DNA of 64,000 nt from NCBI RefSeq assembly GCF_031432215.1, contig NZ_JAVKGN010000001.1:496001-560000 (forward strand), in the 5' to 3' direction. The notes below the pieces were generated by a model. The model saw only the letters and a program-made list of their open reading frames with translations. It did no database searches and was not told where the DNA came from. Below are positions 36,373 through 45,142 of the stretch, in pieces. Within the stretch, counting starts at the first letter, position 1. Every line of letters starts with the position of its first letter. This DNA is from Halodesulfurarchaeum sp. HSR-GB. GTDB lineage: Archaea; Halobacteriota; Halobacteria; Halobacteriales; Halobacteriaceae. The translations under genes were made by a program, and so were the position numbers.

Positions 36373-38631
36373 ATGCAGGTCGAGGACCTCTCGGGGCTCC
36401 CCGACGGGGTGACAGCACACTTCGCGTCCGCGGGCATCGAGGAGCTCTATCCCCCCCAGGCCGCCGCCGTCGAGGCCGGCGTGCTCTCCGGGGAGAGTGT
36501 CGTCGCCAGCGTGCCGACGGCGAGTGGCAAGACCCTCATCGCCCAGCTCGGGATGCTCTCGGCCATCCACGAGACCGGCGGGATGGCCCTGTACATCGTG
36601 CCGCTTCGGGCCCTCGCCAGCGAGAAGGCCGCCGAGTTCGAGGCCTTCGAGCAGTTCGGACTCGACGTGGCGGTCTCGACGGGCAACTACGAGGAGGACG
36701 GCGACTGGCTGGGGAACGCCGACGTGGTCGTCGCGACCTCCGAGAAGGTCGACTCGCTCATCCGGAACGGCGCGGATTGGATCGACGACCTGGCGTGTGT
36801 CGTCGCCGACGAGGTCCACCTGGTTGATGACCGGGGCCGGGGACCGACCCTGGAGGTGACCCTCGCGAAGCTCCGCTCCCGAGTTCCCTCCCTCCAGGTC
36901 GTCGCGCTCTCCGCGACTATCGGCAACGCCGACGAGATCGCCGACTGGCTCGATGCCGAACTGGTCGACTCGGACTGGCGGCCGATCGAACTCCGGACCG
37001 GGGTCCACTACGGTGACGCGCTGCACCTCGACGACGGCACGACAACGGAGCTCCCCACCGGCTCGCACGACCAGACCGAGGCGCTGGTCGCGGACACCAT
37101 CGCGGAGGACGGCTCGGCGCTGGTCTTCGTCAACTCCCGACGGAACGCCGAAGCCGCGGCCCGGCGGCTGGGCGCGGTGACCGAATCGGCACTCTCCGCC
37201 GCGGACCGGGACGCCCTCCAGGAGGTCGCCGACGAGATCCGGGCCGTCAGCGACACGGAGACCAGCGAGGACCTGGCGGCGGCCGTCGAGAAGGGAGCGG
37301 CCTTTCACCACGCCGGCCTCGCTCGCGGCCATCGCACCCTCGTCGAGGACGCCTTCCGGGAGCGGTTGATCCGGGCCGTCAGCGCCACCCCCACACTCGC
37401 GGCCGGCGTGAACACGCCGAGTCGGCGGGTCGTGGTCCGGGACTGGCGGCGCTACGACGGGTCGACGGGTGGGATGGCCCCGCTCTCGACCCTGGAGGTC
37501 CATCAGATGTTCGGGCGCGCGGGCCGGCCCGGCCGTGATCCTCACGGCGAGGCCGTCCTGCTCGCGAAGTCCCACGACGAACTGGAGGAGCTGTTCGACC
37601 GCTATGTCTATGCCGACCCCGAGCCGGTTCGCTCGAAGCTGGCCGCCGAGCCGGCGCTGCGCTCACACGTGCTCTCGACGGTCGCCACCGGCTTCGTCCG
37701 CAGTCACGAGGGGCTGCTCGAATTCCTCGGCGAGACGCTGTACGCCTCCCAGACCGACGATCCATCCCGGCTGGAGGCGGTCACCGAGGACGTTCTGGAG
37801 TATCTCGATCGAAACGACTTCCTGGTCCGAGAGAACGGCGACTTGCGGGCCACGCCGGCCGGGCATCTGGTCTCTCAGCTCTACCTCGATCCGATGTCCG
37901 CGGCGATCATCATCGACGGGCTCCGTGCGGGTGAGGGCTCGCCCACCCCGCTGGGGCTCTATCACCTGGTGAGTCGCACGCCGGACATGTACGAGCTGTA
38001 CCTGAAGTCCGGCGACGAGTCGACCTACACGGAGATCGCTTACGAGCGGGAGCGAGAACTGCTCGGGCAGACCCCATCCGAGTTCGCCGAGGGCGAGTTC
38101 GAGGACTGGCTCTCGGCCCTGAAGACCGCCAAACTCCTGGAGGACTGGGCCGAGGAGCTCGACGAGGACCGGATCGCCGAGCGCTACGGCGTCGGCCCCG
38201 GGGACATCCGTGGGAAGGTCGAGACCGCCGAGTGGTTGCTCCAGGCCGCAGAGCGACTCGCCGGGGAACTCGAAATACGTTCGGCGAGCGCGATTCGCGA
38301 GGCCCGAATCCGGGTCGAACACGGGATCCAGGCGGACCTGCTCGACCTGGTGGGGATTCGACACGTCGGCCGAAAGCGGGCCAGACGCCTCCGTGAGGCT
38401 GGGTTCGAAACCCGCGAAGATCTGCGACAGGCCGAACCGGGACGGGTGCTCGCAGCGCTTTCCGGGCGGCGCAAGACCACGGAGAAAGTCCTCGCGAGCG
38501 CGGGGCACCCCAACCCGGACCTCGACGGGGTCGAGGCGGACGAGGACACACCGTCGAGCCAGCACACGACCACCCGGGACCCCCCGGAGAACTCGCAGCG
38601 CACGCAGGCCAATCTGGGTGAGTTCGAGTGA
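36373..38631 (+). CDS. hel308: Hel308-type ATP-dependent DNA helicase
   Basis: A 752-residue superfamily 2 helicase. Visible motifs are Q-motif region YPPQAAAVE, Walker [17 protein letters not shown] (II), [10 protein letters not shown] (III) and [13 protein letters not shown] (VI). The C-terminal ratchet domain and helix-hairpin-helix ([15 protein letters not shown]) follow. The extreme C-terminus is a Thr/Ser/Gln-rich tail ending QANLGEFE, a likely PCNA- or RPA-contact tail. Hel308 unwinds lagging strands at blocked forks. It overlaps the Cgi121 gene by four bases. Confidence 0.95.
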   Translation: MQVEDLSGLPDGVTAHFASAGIEELYPPQAAAVEAGVLSGESVVASVPTASGKTLIAQLGMLSAIHETGGMALYIVPLRALASEKAAEFEAFEQFGLDVAVSTGNYEEDGDWLGNADVVVATSEKVDSLIRNGADWIDDLACVVADEVHLVDDRGRGPTLEVTLAKLRSRVPSLQVVALSATIGNADEIADWLDAELVDSDWRPIELRTGVHYGDALHLDDGTTTELPTGSHDQTEALVADTIAEDGSALVFVNSRRNAEAAARRLGAVTESALSAADRDALQEVADEIRAVSDTETSEDLAAAVEKGAAFHHAGLARGHRTLVEDAFRERLIRAVSATPTLAAGVNTPSRRVVVRDWRRYDGSTGGMAPLSTLEVHQMFGRAGRPGRDPHGEAVLLAKSHDELEELFDRYVYADPEPVRSKLAAEPALRSHVLSTVATGFVRSHEGLLEFLGETLYASQTDDPSRLEAVTEDVLEYLDRNDFLVRENGDLRATPAGHLVSQLYLDPMSAAIIIDGLRAGEGSPTPLGLYHLVSRTPDMYELYLKSGDESTYTEIAYERERELLGQTPSEFAEGEFEDWLSALKTAKLLEDWAEELDEDRIAERYGVGPGDIRGKVETAEWLLQAAERLAGELEIRSASAIREARIRVEHGIQADLLDLVGIRHVGRKRARRLREAGFETREDLRQAEPGRVLAALSGRRKTTEKVLASAGHPNPDLDGVEADEDTPSSQHTTTRDPPENSQRTQANLGEFE

Positions 38632-39119
38632 AGACGGTGACGGGCCGGGTGAGGATCGACGGAGAGGACGACCTCCAGTCGCTCCTCGATTCGCTCCGGC
38701 GTGTCGGGACGGACCACGACGTGCTGGTCCAGGCCTTCGACGCCCGCTACATCGCCGGGCCGACCCACCTCGAATCGGCGCTCGCCCACGCGAAGCGCTC
38801 GATGGAACGGGGGGAGAACGTCGCCGACGATCTCGCGGTCGAGGTCCTGTGCTATGCGGCCGGCCGCCGACAGATCGACCGGGCGATGGAACTCGGCCTG
38901 GGCACCGGCGAACAGTCGGTGATCGTGCTAATCGACGGCGAGCGAGAGACTGCAGCAGCTGCGGCGGTCGCCGAACTCGTTTCGGCGGGATCGGTAGAGC
39001 CCTCGGCGGAGCATCTCAGCGACTTCTTCGGGATTACCCGGGCGGAGCGGGAGGCCACCACCGGAACCCTCACCGACCTGGTGCTCGAACGGGTGGCGCT
39101 GCTCGACGTCGAGAAGTAA
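38628..39119 (+). CDS. cgi121: KEOPS complex subunit Cgi121
   Basis: A 163-residue Cgi121 protein ([25 protein letters not shown]... with the [14 protein letters not shown] helix). In the KEOPS complex Cgi121 binds the tRNA CCA end and helps Kae1 add threonylcarbamoyl to A37. It begins with GTG inside the hel308 stop, so the two are coupled; this hel308-cgi121 pairing is, as I recall, usual in haloarchaea. The threonylcarbamoyl-AMP donor comes from the YrdC enzyme at 1.3 kb. Confidence 0.9.
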   Translation: MKTVTGRVRIDGEDDLQSLLDSLRRVGTDHDVLVQAFDARYIAGPTHLESALAHAKRSMERGENVADDLAVEVLCYAAGRRQIDRAMELGLGTGEQSVIVLIDGERETAAAAAVAELVSAGSVEPSAEHLSDFFGITRAEREATTGTLTDLVLERVALLDVEK

Positions 39120-39133
39120 GGCGGCGGATCGGG

Positions 39134-39159
39134 TTCTCCAGTTGAAACGAAGGGGTTCG
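39134..39159 (+). other. Origin recognition box-like element (ORB), copy 1
   Basis: CTCCAGTTGAAACGAAGGGG at 39136-39155, flanked by TT before and TTCG after, matches the archaeal ORB core (TCCAnnnGAAACnAAGGGGT) that Orc1/Cdc6 proteins bind. A half site, TTCCACACGAAACG, lies at 39259-39272 on the same strand. Copy 2 at 43095-43120 is the same in 24 of 26 positions and inverted. The 211-base gap around it holds no gene. Confidence 0.5.
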
Positions 39160-39330
39160 AACGCGTCGCCGTCAGTCGATTACGTGAAACCGATTCACAT
39201 GGGCATGCTGTGCCCGAAGAAACGGTCGGACGGGAAAATCGAGGGAACACGACGGGCGTTCCACACGAAACGCCGCCCGCGTGCGTCAGTCAATCGCACG
39301 ACTGGTGTCTGACACCACGTCGGAACCGAC

Positions 39331-39972
39331 TTACAGCGCGTTCTTGACCTGTTCGAGGAACTGCTGGGGCGGCTGTGCGCCCGTGAACTCGCCGGCCTCG
39401 TCGTTGATGTTGACCTGCGGGACACCGCGGACACCGAAGTCCTGGGAGAGCTCCATGAACTCCTGGGCCTCGATCATCTCGGAGGTGAAGTTGGAGTTCT
39501 CGATCGCGAACTTGTGGGCGGTCTCGACGGCCTGCGGGCAGTGCGGGCAGGTCAGGGTGACAAAGACCTTGAGGTTCACCGGCTCGTCGATCTCGGCCAG
39601 TTCCGCCTTGATATTCTCATCGAGGCCGCTCTCGCCGGTGGAGACCGCGACGATGTCACGGACGTAGGCACCGAACTCCTGGCCCGAGGGGATGCCATAA
39701 TAGCGCACGCCCTTGATCTCGCCGTCGGTGATGACGGTGACCGGGGCCTGGTCGTACTTGTTTGCATCCCACTCCTCGGCGGCCTCGCTGTCCATGTCGT
39801 GGACCTCGACCGTGTACTTCTCGCTGAGGGATTCGAGTTCCTCGTTGAGTTCCACAGTCTCCTCGCAGTACTCACAGTTCCCGTCCGTGAAGACGTGAGC
39901 CGTGACTTCGTTCGTCATCTGCTCGAAGACTTCCCGGACGTCGTCGCGGTTCTCGTCGGAGAGTATTGCCAT
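39331..39972 (-). CDS. Protein disulfide oxidoreductase (tandem thioredoxin folds)
   Basis: A 213-residue PDO-type protein with two thioredoxin-fold halves. The first has CEYC near residue 33 and the second CPHC near residue 143; cis-proline segments QAPVTV and GVPQVN follow each. Archaeal PDOs make or isomerise disulfides or pass electrons in the cytoplasm. It has a good TATA box and is a single gene. It is convergent to Cgi121 across the ORB-like element. Confidence 0.92.
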   Translation of the reverse strand: MAILSDENRDDVREVFEQMTNEVTAHVFTDGNCEYCEETVELNEELESLSEKYTVEVHDMDSEAAEEWDANKYDQAPVTVITDGEIKGVRYYGIPSGQEFGAYVRDIVAVSTGESGLDENIKAELAEIDEPVNLKVFVTLTCPHCPQAVETAHKFAIENSNFTSEMIEAQEFMELSQDFGVRGVPQVNINDEAGEFTGAQPPQQFLEQVKNAL

Positions 39973-39997
39973 CTTAACTCAACACTACCGCCCCAGC

Positions 39998-40006
39998 TAT
40001 TAATAT
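39998..40006 (-). promoter_or_regulatory. TATA box of the disulfide oxidoreductase gene
   Basis: Minus-strand ATATTAATA stands 26-34 bases before the ATG at 39972. The remaining gap to hmgA (to 40172) holds an imperfect inverted repeat (ACCGACTCC/GGAATCGGT near 40050-40077) and no gene. Confidence 0.55.
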
Positions 40007-40172
40007 GTGTTGGGCTCGGTTCGTTCGAGCGGTCGCGCCGATCCCCTCCAAACCGACTCCTACGGGAAGGAATCGGTACAATTCCCGATCTTGCGAACAA
40101 GTTACGTGGGAGTATTTACCACGATTTGGTGGGGCGGTATTGCACACCTAGAGTAAAACTGCCGCGTGTCGG

Positions 40173-41447
40173 TTACTCCGCCAGCTCTTCGAGGATCGCC
40201 TCGGCCTGGGCCTGGCCGATGTCCCCCTCCTCGACCATTCGGCTCGCGACCGCGTCGATCTGATCGCCCTCCGCGCCGGCCTGAATCGCGAGGTTCTGGG
40301 CGTGCAGGGACATGTGGCCCTGCTGAATGCCCTCGCTCACGAGCGCCCGAAGCGCCGCGAGGTTCTGGGCGAGGCCGACCGACGCGAGCACGCCGGCCAT
40401 CTCCTCGGCGGAGTCCACGTCGAGGATCTCCATTGCGGCCTGGGCCACCGGCTGGAGCCCGGTCGCGCCGCCGACGGTCCCGACCTGGATCGGGAGTTCG
40501 ATGCTGCAGGCGAGATTGCCGTCGTCGTCGACCTCGTAACTCGTCAGGGAGTCATAGCCGTCCCGGGCCGCATACGTGTGTGCCCCGGCTTCAATTGCCC
40601 GCCAGTCGTTGAACGTCGCGGTCGTCACCGCGTCGATGCCGTTCATGATGCCCTTGTTGTGGGTCGCCGCCCGGTAGGGATCGCCCATCGCGAAGGCCCA
40701 GGCGTCGACGATGCGATCACGGACCTCCTCGCCCGTGAACTCGCTATCCTCGGCTGCCAGTTCTTCGGGCGGGATGGTACAGGTCGCCCGCGCCAGCCGG
40801 CGATCGGCCAGGTTCGAGAGGATGCGCATCTCCACGTCGCCCCCGGTCAGGGCCTCGATCTCGGGGGCCAGGGCCTCGGCCATCGTGTTCACCGCGTTGC
40901 CGCCCATGGCGTCCTGGACGTTCACGATCAGATGGGTCACGACCATCTGGCCGTTCGGCGTGTCGATCACCCGGACCTCGATGTCCTCACAGCCCCCGCC
41001 GAACTTCACCAGCGTGGGATCCTGCTCGTCGGCCAACTCCTGCAGCCGCTCTTTTTCCTTCAGGATCCGCATCCGTGCGGCCTGGGGATCGGCGACGTCG
41101 ACGGCCTGGATCTGAGCGATCATGCGCGGGGCGTCGACCTCCGTCTCGAAGCCACCCTGGGTTCGGGCCATGCGGGCCGCATACGAGGCCGCGGCGACCA
41201 CGCTGGTCTCCTCGATGGCCATCGGGATCAGTCGGTCCTCGCCGTCGACCCGAAAGTTCGTCGCGACCGAGAGGGGGTACTCCAGGGTCCCGATGACGTT
41301 CTCGCTGACCGTATCCGCCCGGTCGTCATCCAGTCCCGTGCCGCCGATCGCTTCGGTCGCCTCCGCGGAGAGGTCCGCCAGGTCCGCGATCGTCTCTCGT
41401 CGCTCTTCGACCGGCAACTTGTAAAATCCGGAAATGCGCGAGTCCAT
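40173..41447 (-). CDS. hmgA: HMG-CoA reductase (class I)
   Basis: A 424-residue class I enzyme that reduces HMG-CoA to mevalonate with NADPH, the committed step to archaeal isoprenoid lipids. Catalytic segments are all visible: ENVIGTLEYPLSVA (Glu), THNKGIMNG (Lys), VQDAMGGNAVNTM (Asp) and HMSLHAQNLA (His). No membrane anchor precedes the catalytic domain. The start MDSRISGFYKL is fixed by a TATA element 21-30 bases upstream; the longer frame is not protein-like. This gene is the target of statins used as selection in haloarchaea. Confidence 0.96.
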   Translation of the reverse strand: MDSRISGFYKLPVEERRETIADLADLSAEATEAIGGTGLDDDRADTVSENVIGTLEYPLSVATNFRVDGEDRLIPMAIEETSVVAAASYAARMARTQGGFETEVDAPRMIAQIQAVDVADPQAARMRILKEKERLQELADEQDPTLVKFGGGCEDIEVRVIDTPNGQMVVTHLIVNVQDAMGGNAVNTMAEALAPEIEALTGGDVEMRILSNLADRRLARATCTIPPEELAAEDSEFTGEEVRDRIVDAWAFAMGDPYRAATHNKGIMNGIDAVTTATFNDWRAIEAGAHTYAARDGYDSLTSYEVDDDGNLACSIELPIQVGTVGGATGLQPVAQAAMEILDVDSAEEMAGVLASVGLAQNLAALRALVSEGIQQGHMSLHAQNLAIQAGAEGDQIDAVASRMVEEGDIGQAQAEAILEELAE

Positions 41448-41467
41448 GGCGTGGGAAAGACCCTGAC

Positions 41468-41477
41468 AAATAAAAAA
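41468..41477 (-). promoter_or_regulatory. TATA element of hmgA
   Basis: Minus-strand TTTTTTATTT lies 21-30 bases before the hmgA ATG. The T-run also follows the stop of the upstream codirectional gene (41491), so it may end that transcript as well. Confidence 0.5.
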
Positions 41478-41490
41478 CCTCCCCGCACGG

Positions 41491-43050
41491 TCAGGCGGTC
41501 GTGGTCCGCTCGCCGGTCTCGACGACATAGCGCTGGCCGACCATGGGATCCAAAAGCGAGTCGACGGGGGCGTCGTCGTCACGGAGCACCGGCACGTCTC
41601 CGGTTCGGACCGACTCGACCTGTCTGTCGAGGGCGTCGTCCAGTTCGTAGCCGATCGGTCGGGTCGCGGCCCGCTCGTGGAGTTCGGCCGTCGAGAGCGA
41701 GGTGGACTGTTTGGTCGCCACGATCTCGACGTTCTGGACGACCCCCGGCTGGGCGGTCCGGAAGGCCGTCACCGTCGGGAAGACCGTTTCCATCGTTCGA
41801 TACTCCGCCCGGAAGAAGGCCGACCCGGACCCGCTGGGGGCCGAGATGATGTTCGCGAGGAGCACGCCGTCCGCGGAGAGCCGCTGGGTGGCGAGGTCGA
41901 AGAACTCCGTCGTCGTCAGGTGGAAGGGCACCGAGTCACGCTTGTAGGCGTCCAGGACGATGAGGTCGTACTCCGTGTCGGTCTCCCGGAGATACTGCCG
42001 CCCGTCCATGGTGTGAACCGAGAGGTCCGGCCCGGTCTCCAGGTCGAAGTAGTCCCGGGCAGCCTGGACGACCCCGGGGTCGATCTCGACGACGTCCACG
42101 TTCACGTCGTACTTTTGGGCGAAGATCTTCGGTCCGGTGAAGCCGCCACCGCCGATGAACAGCACGTTCTCGACACTCTCAACCGAATCGGTATAGAGGA
42201 AGGGCAGATGGAAATACCGGGTGTAGGTGAAGACGTGCCGGTCGGGATCGTCGAGGTCCATCGCGCTGTGTGAGACCCCATCGAGGTACAGCGTGCGGAC
42301 CCCGTCCTGGTCGGCCACGCGAAGTTGCTGGTGGGCAGTCTGGGTCTCGTAGACCGTCTCCCCGGCCATGGCGACCCCGAACGGGGGTGCGAGGACGGCC
42401 CCGAGGAGCAGCGCCGTGACGAGCAGCACGCGAATCACCTCCCGGGACGAGGGACTCGGGAAAGCAAGGGCGGCGGCCGTGACGAGGGTCATCCCGCCGA
42501 AGATCAGGCCGATGACCTCGATGGAAAAGGCCGGGATAAGGAGAAACGTCGTCCCAAAGGCCCCGACGATGCTCCCGATGGTGCCAAGCGCGTAGACCCG
42601 TCCCGAGGCCGCCCCGGTGCTCTCGGTTCGGGACAGTTCGGCGGCGTAGGGGCTGATGAAACCCAGGAGGTAGGTCGGCGGGCCGAAGAGCAGCGTGACC
42701 GGCACGAGCGAGCCGAAACGGGCCGGGATCGGGAGCGTGGCGGTCTGACGGATCAGGAAGTCCCCGGCGAAGATCAGGAAGGCGACGTACACCGTCGACC
42801 AGAGCAACAGCGTCCGGAGCGAGGCGACACTCGCCTCGGTCTGTGCGCGGCGACCACCCCGGGCGTAGCCAAGACTCAGCGCGGTGAGGAACACCCCGAT
42901 GATGCTCCCCCAGGTGTAGATCGAACTGCCGAACTCCGGGGCGATCATTCGCCCCGCGAGGATCTCGAGGCCCATGCTCGCGACCCCGGAGACCAGCACC
43001 GCGAGCGTCGGCTCGTCGAGCCAGAACGCACGCACGCGGGATGTATCCAT
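41491..43050 (-). CDS. Membrane spermidine synthase-like protein
   Basis: A 519-residue fusion. The N-terminal half (about 1-245) has seven or so hydrophobic helices with the PEFGSSIYTWGSIIGVFL segment typical of membrane-bound spermidine-synthase-like proteins. The C-terminal half (about 290-470) is a Rossmann aminopropyl/methyltransferase fold with VLFIGGGGF and VVEIDPGV, followed by LIVLDAYK. Such fusions are common in prokaryotes, but their substrate is unknown; aminopropyl transfer is a guess from the fold. ATG at 43048-43050 is chosen; upstream in-frame sequence has no helix signature and runs into the ORB-like site. Confidence 0.85.
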   Translation of the reverse strand: MDTSRVRAFWLDEPTLAVLVSGVASMGLEILAGRMIAPEFGSSIYTWGSIIGVFLTALSLGYARGGRRAQTEASVASLRTLLLWSTVYVAFLIFAGDFLIRQTATLPIPARFGSLVPVTLLFGPPTYLLGFISPYAAELSRTESTGAASGRVYALGTIGSIVGAFGTTFLLIPAFSIEVIGLIFGGMTLVTAAALAFPSPSSREVIRVLLVTALLLGAVLAPPFGVAMAGETVYETQTAHQQLRVADQDGVRTLYLDGVSHSAMDLDDPDRHVFTYTRYFHLPFLYTDSVESVENVLFIGGGGFTGPKIFAQKYDVNVDVVEIDPGVVQAARDYFDLETGPDLSVHTMDGRQYLRETDTEYDLIVLDAYKRDSVPFHLTTTEFFDLATQRLSADGVLLANIISAPSGSGSAFFRAEYRTMETVFPTVTAFRTAQPGVVQNVEIVATKQSTSLSTAELHERAATRPIGYELDDALDRQVESVRTGDVPVLRDDDAPVDSLLDPMVGQRYVVETGERTTTA

Positions 43051-43381
43051 AGGGGCCGTTGGGCGAGGACGGCCAAAACGGTTGGCACTCGGGACGAACC
43101 CCTTCGTTTCGTCTGGAGAATGAGACACAAACCCACGAACTGCGCCGGGATCGTGGGGAAACTGTGTGGAACAGAAGAGGCTTTCGAAACGAAGGTCCTT
43201 CGAACCCCGCTACCCCGCGACGACGCCGGTTCAGTGTGCACTACACGGCTGAAACGGGCTGGTGGCAGAGTTGGTGGCTCCAGCCGTCCGCGTTCGTGTG
43301 TGGGACTCTCACCCAGATCGCCGACGAGATAGGGCGTCTTATGTATCGGCAGTCACTACCTCGAAAGTGGGTACTACCATC
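43051..43381. other. Gene-free 331-base region with ORB-like and dyad elements
   Basis: No convincing frame. It contains ORB-like copy 2 (43095-43120, minus), a partial core GAAACGAAGG at 43186-43195 (plus) flanked by TTCGAA-type dyads, and a TTATGTA promoter-like box near 43339-43345 for the ferredoxin gene. Confidence 0.5.
43095..43120 (-). other. Origin recognition box-like element (ORB), copy 2
   Basis: Read on the minus strand, CTCCAGACGAAACGAAGGGG (43099-43118) with TT before and TTCG after. It is identical to copy 1 except for two bases in the variable spacer. The G-runs of the two copies point toward each other across 3.9 kb. Confidence 0.5.
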
Positions 43382-43585
43382 ATGGCGGAAGTTGAAGTCG
43401 ACCAAGACCTTTGTATCGCGGACCAGGTTTGTGCATCGATGCATCCCGACCTCTTCGAGATGGGCGACGACGGGTTCGCTCACGTCGTCGACGGGATGGA
43501 AGAACTCGAAGACGCCGGCGACATCGACCGCGCGAAGGAGGCCGCCGAGGCCTGCCCCGTCGACGCGATCACCGTTTCGGAGTAA
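43382..43585 (+). CDS. Small ferredoxin with CxxDxxC motif
   Basis: A 67-residue ferredoxin. Cys11, Cys17 and Cys58 are present, and Asp14 stands where a fourth ligand would be (CIADQVC). CxxDxxC single-cluster ferredoxins hold a 3Fe-4S cluster or a 4Fe-4S cluster ligated by Asp. It transfers single electrons in the cytoplasm; the partner is unknown. A T-run 28 bases after the stop ends the transcript before the convergent folA gene. Confidence 0.88.
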   Translation: MAEVEVDQDLCIADQVCASMHPDLFEMGDDGFAHVVDGMEELEDAGDIDRAKEAAEACPVDAITVSE

Positions 43586-43612
43586 CGGTTCACTCGCGGC
43601 CGGTTTCTCGGA

Positions 43613-43618
43613 TTTTTT
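43613..43618 (+). terminator. T6 tract between ferredoxin and folA
   Basis: Six T residues 28 bases after the ferredoxin stop and 8 bases before the end of the convergent folA gene. It fits archaeal U-tract termination on the plus strand. Confidence 0.45.
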
Positions 43619-43625
43619 CGGTCCC

Positions 43626-44111
43626 TTAGCGCGAGCGCTCGTAGGTGGAAAAGACGAGATCGCCCCGTTCTTCCTGCTCGATGAGCTCCCACCGATCCCG
43701 GTCCCACTCCGGGAAGTGGGTATCCCCGGGCGGCGTTTCGGGGATCTCGGTGATGTAGAGCCGATCGGCCCGCGGGAGGAACTGCTCGTAGATCGAGCCG
43801 CCGCCGGCGACGAAGGCGATCTCCGCGTCGGTCGCCGCGGCGATCTCGATGGCCTCTGGGATGCTGTTGGCCTGCACGGCCCCGTCCAGCACGTCGATCC
43901 CGTTCGTGGAGAGGACCACGTTCAACCGGTCGGGAAGTGGCTCGCCGAGGCGGTCGACGATCGCCTCGTAAGTGCGTCGGCCCATGATCACCGGGTGGCT
44001 GACGGTGCACTCCTTGAAGTGTTTCAGGTCCGCGGGGTAGTGCCAGGGAATCGACTTGCTGTCGCCGATCACGCCGTTCTCCGCGACCGCGGCGATGAGC
44101 GCGATCTTCAT
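43626..44111 (-). CDS. folA: Dihydrofolate reductase
   Basis: A 161-residue DHFR. The start MKIALIAAVAENGVIG, the substrate loop IPWHYPADLKHF and IMGRRTYEA, and the cofactor segment VAGGGSIYEQFL are all present. It reduces the dihydrofolate made by thymidylate synthase. Its ATG overlaps the thyA stop by four bases, so the pair is translationally coupled. Confidence 0.96.
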   Translation of the reverse strand: MKIALIAAVAENGVIGDSKSIPWHYPADLKHFKECTVSHPVIMGRRTYEAIVDRLGEPLPDRLNVVLSTNGIDVLDGAVQANSIPEAIEIAAATDAEIAFVAGGGSIYEQFLPRADRLYITEIPETPPGDTHFPEWDRDRWELIEQEERGDLVFSTYERSR

Positions 44112-45103
44112 TCGGCCACCGCGAAGTCGATCGCGGGTGCGGGATCGTAGCCCGACAGGGTGATATCCGCGGGCGAGAGCGAATCCAGGGACCGATCCGC
44201 GATCTCGATCTCGGGACGATCCCGGGGCGCTCTGGTCAGTTGTGTCAAAAGCCCCGGCACGTGATCATAGCCCTCGGGGTCCGGCGGGGCCGTTGTCTCG
44301 ATCCACTCCCGGATGGCGGCGTACTCGGCTTTCTCCTCGACGGCTGTGACCCGTTCTCGCAGCTCCGCGGCGTGGTCCTCGTACCACGATCCGCGGTCGC
44401 CTTTGCCCAGGTAGATGTGGGCGTCGACGATGCTGTGGCCGAACTCCCCCACGGGAAGCCCGACCTGGTTCGCGACGGCGTGGGTGAGCAACGCGTACGA
44501 GGCGATGTTGAACGGGATCCCCAGCGCGATGTCCCCCGAACGCTGCTGGAGGTGCGTGTTGAGCCGACCGTCCTGGACGTTGAAGACGAAGGTGTAGTGA
44601 CACGGCGGGAGCGTCGAGTCCGCGGCGTTGGCCGGGTGCCAGGCGTTGACCACCAGCCGCCGGCTCTCGGGGTTGTGCTGCAGGCCATCGAGCACGTAGG
44701 CGATCTGATCGAAGGTCCCCTCCTCGTTCAGATACTGGCTGTCCGGGTCGGGCCAGGACTCCCCGGGCAGGCGGTCAGCTTCCGCTGGCACCGGGTAGCG
44801 ACGCCAGAAACGCCCGTAAGCCGTGTCGAGATGCCCCTCCTCGTCGGCCCAGGCGTCCCAGATCCCGGTCTCCTCCCGGAGGGTGCGGATGTGCTCCTCC
44901 CCGGAGAGATACCAGATCAACTCCTGGACCAGCGAGTTCCATCGCGCCCGCGAGAGGTCCTTGGTCGTCAAGAGCGGGAACCCGGCCTGCAGGTCCACCG
45001 TGTAGTGCTGGGAGAAGTCGGCCAGGGTGTCGACGCCGGTCCGGTTCTCCTCGTAGGTTCCGGTCCGGAGCACCGATTCCACGAGATCGAGGTACTGCTG
45101 CAT
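44108..45103 (-). CDS. thyA: Thymidylate synthase (ThyA)
   Basis: A 331-residue ThyA that methylates dUMP with methylenetetrahydrofolate. The catalytic cysteine sits in LPPCHYTF, followed by QRSGDIALGIPFNIASYALL, and the N-terminal arginine is in EENRTGVDT. The chain is some 65 residues longer than the Escherichia coli enzyme; the extra length is in a central loop and the acidic C-terminal third. Coupled to folA, which recycles its folate product. The presence of ThyA with DHFR means the flavin-dependent ThyX is not needed. Confidence 0.96.
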   Translation of the reverse strand: MQQYLDLVESVLRTGTYEENRTGVDTLADFSQHYTVDLQAGFPLLTTKDLSRARWNSLVQELIWYLSGEEHIRTLREETGIWDAWADEEGHLDTAYGRFWRRYPVPAEADRLPGESWPDPDSQYLNEEGTFDQIAYVLDGLQHNPESRRLVVNAWHPANAADSTLPPCHYTFVFNVQDGRLNTHLQQRSGDIALGIPFNIASYALLTHAVANQVGLPVGEFGHSIVDAHIYLGKGDRGSWYEDHAAELRERVTAVEEKAEYAAIREWIETTAPPDPEGYDHVPGLLTQLTRAPRDRPEIEIADRSLDSLSPADITLSGYDPAPAIDFAVAE

Positions 45104-45142
45104 CTGCTCGAAACCCCGGTCCGAGGCGGCATAAATCGTTGC

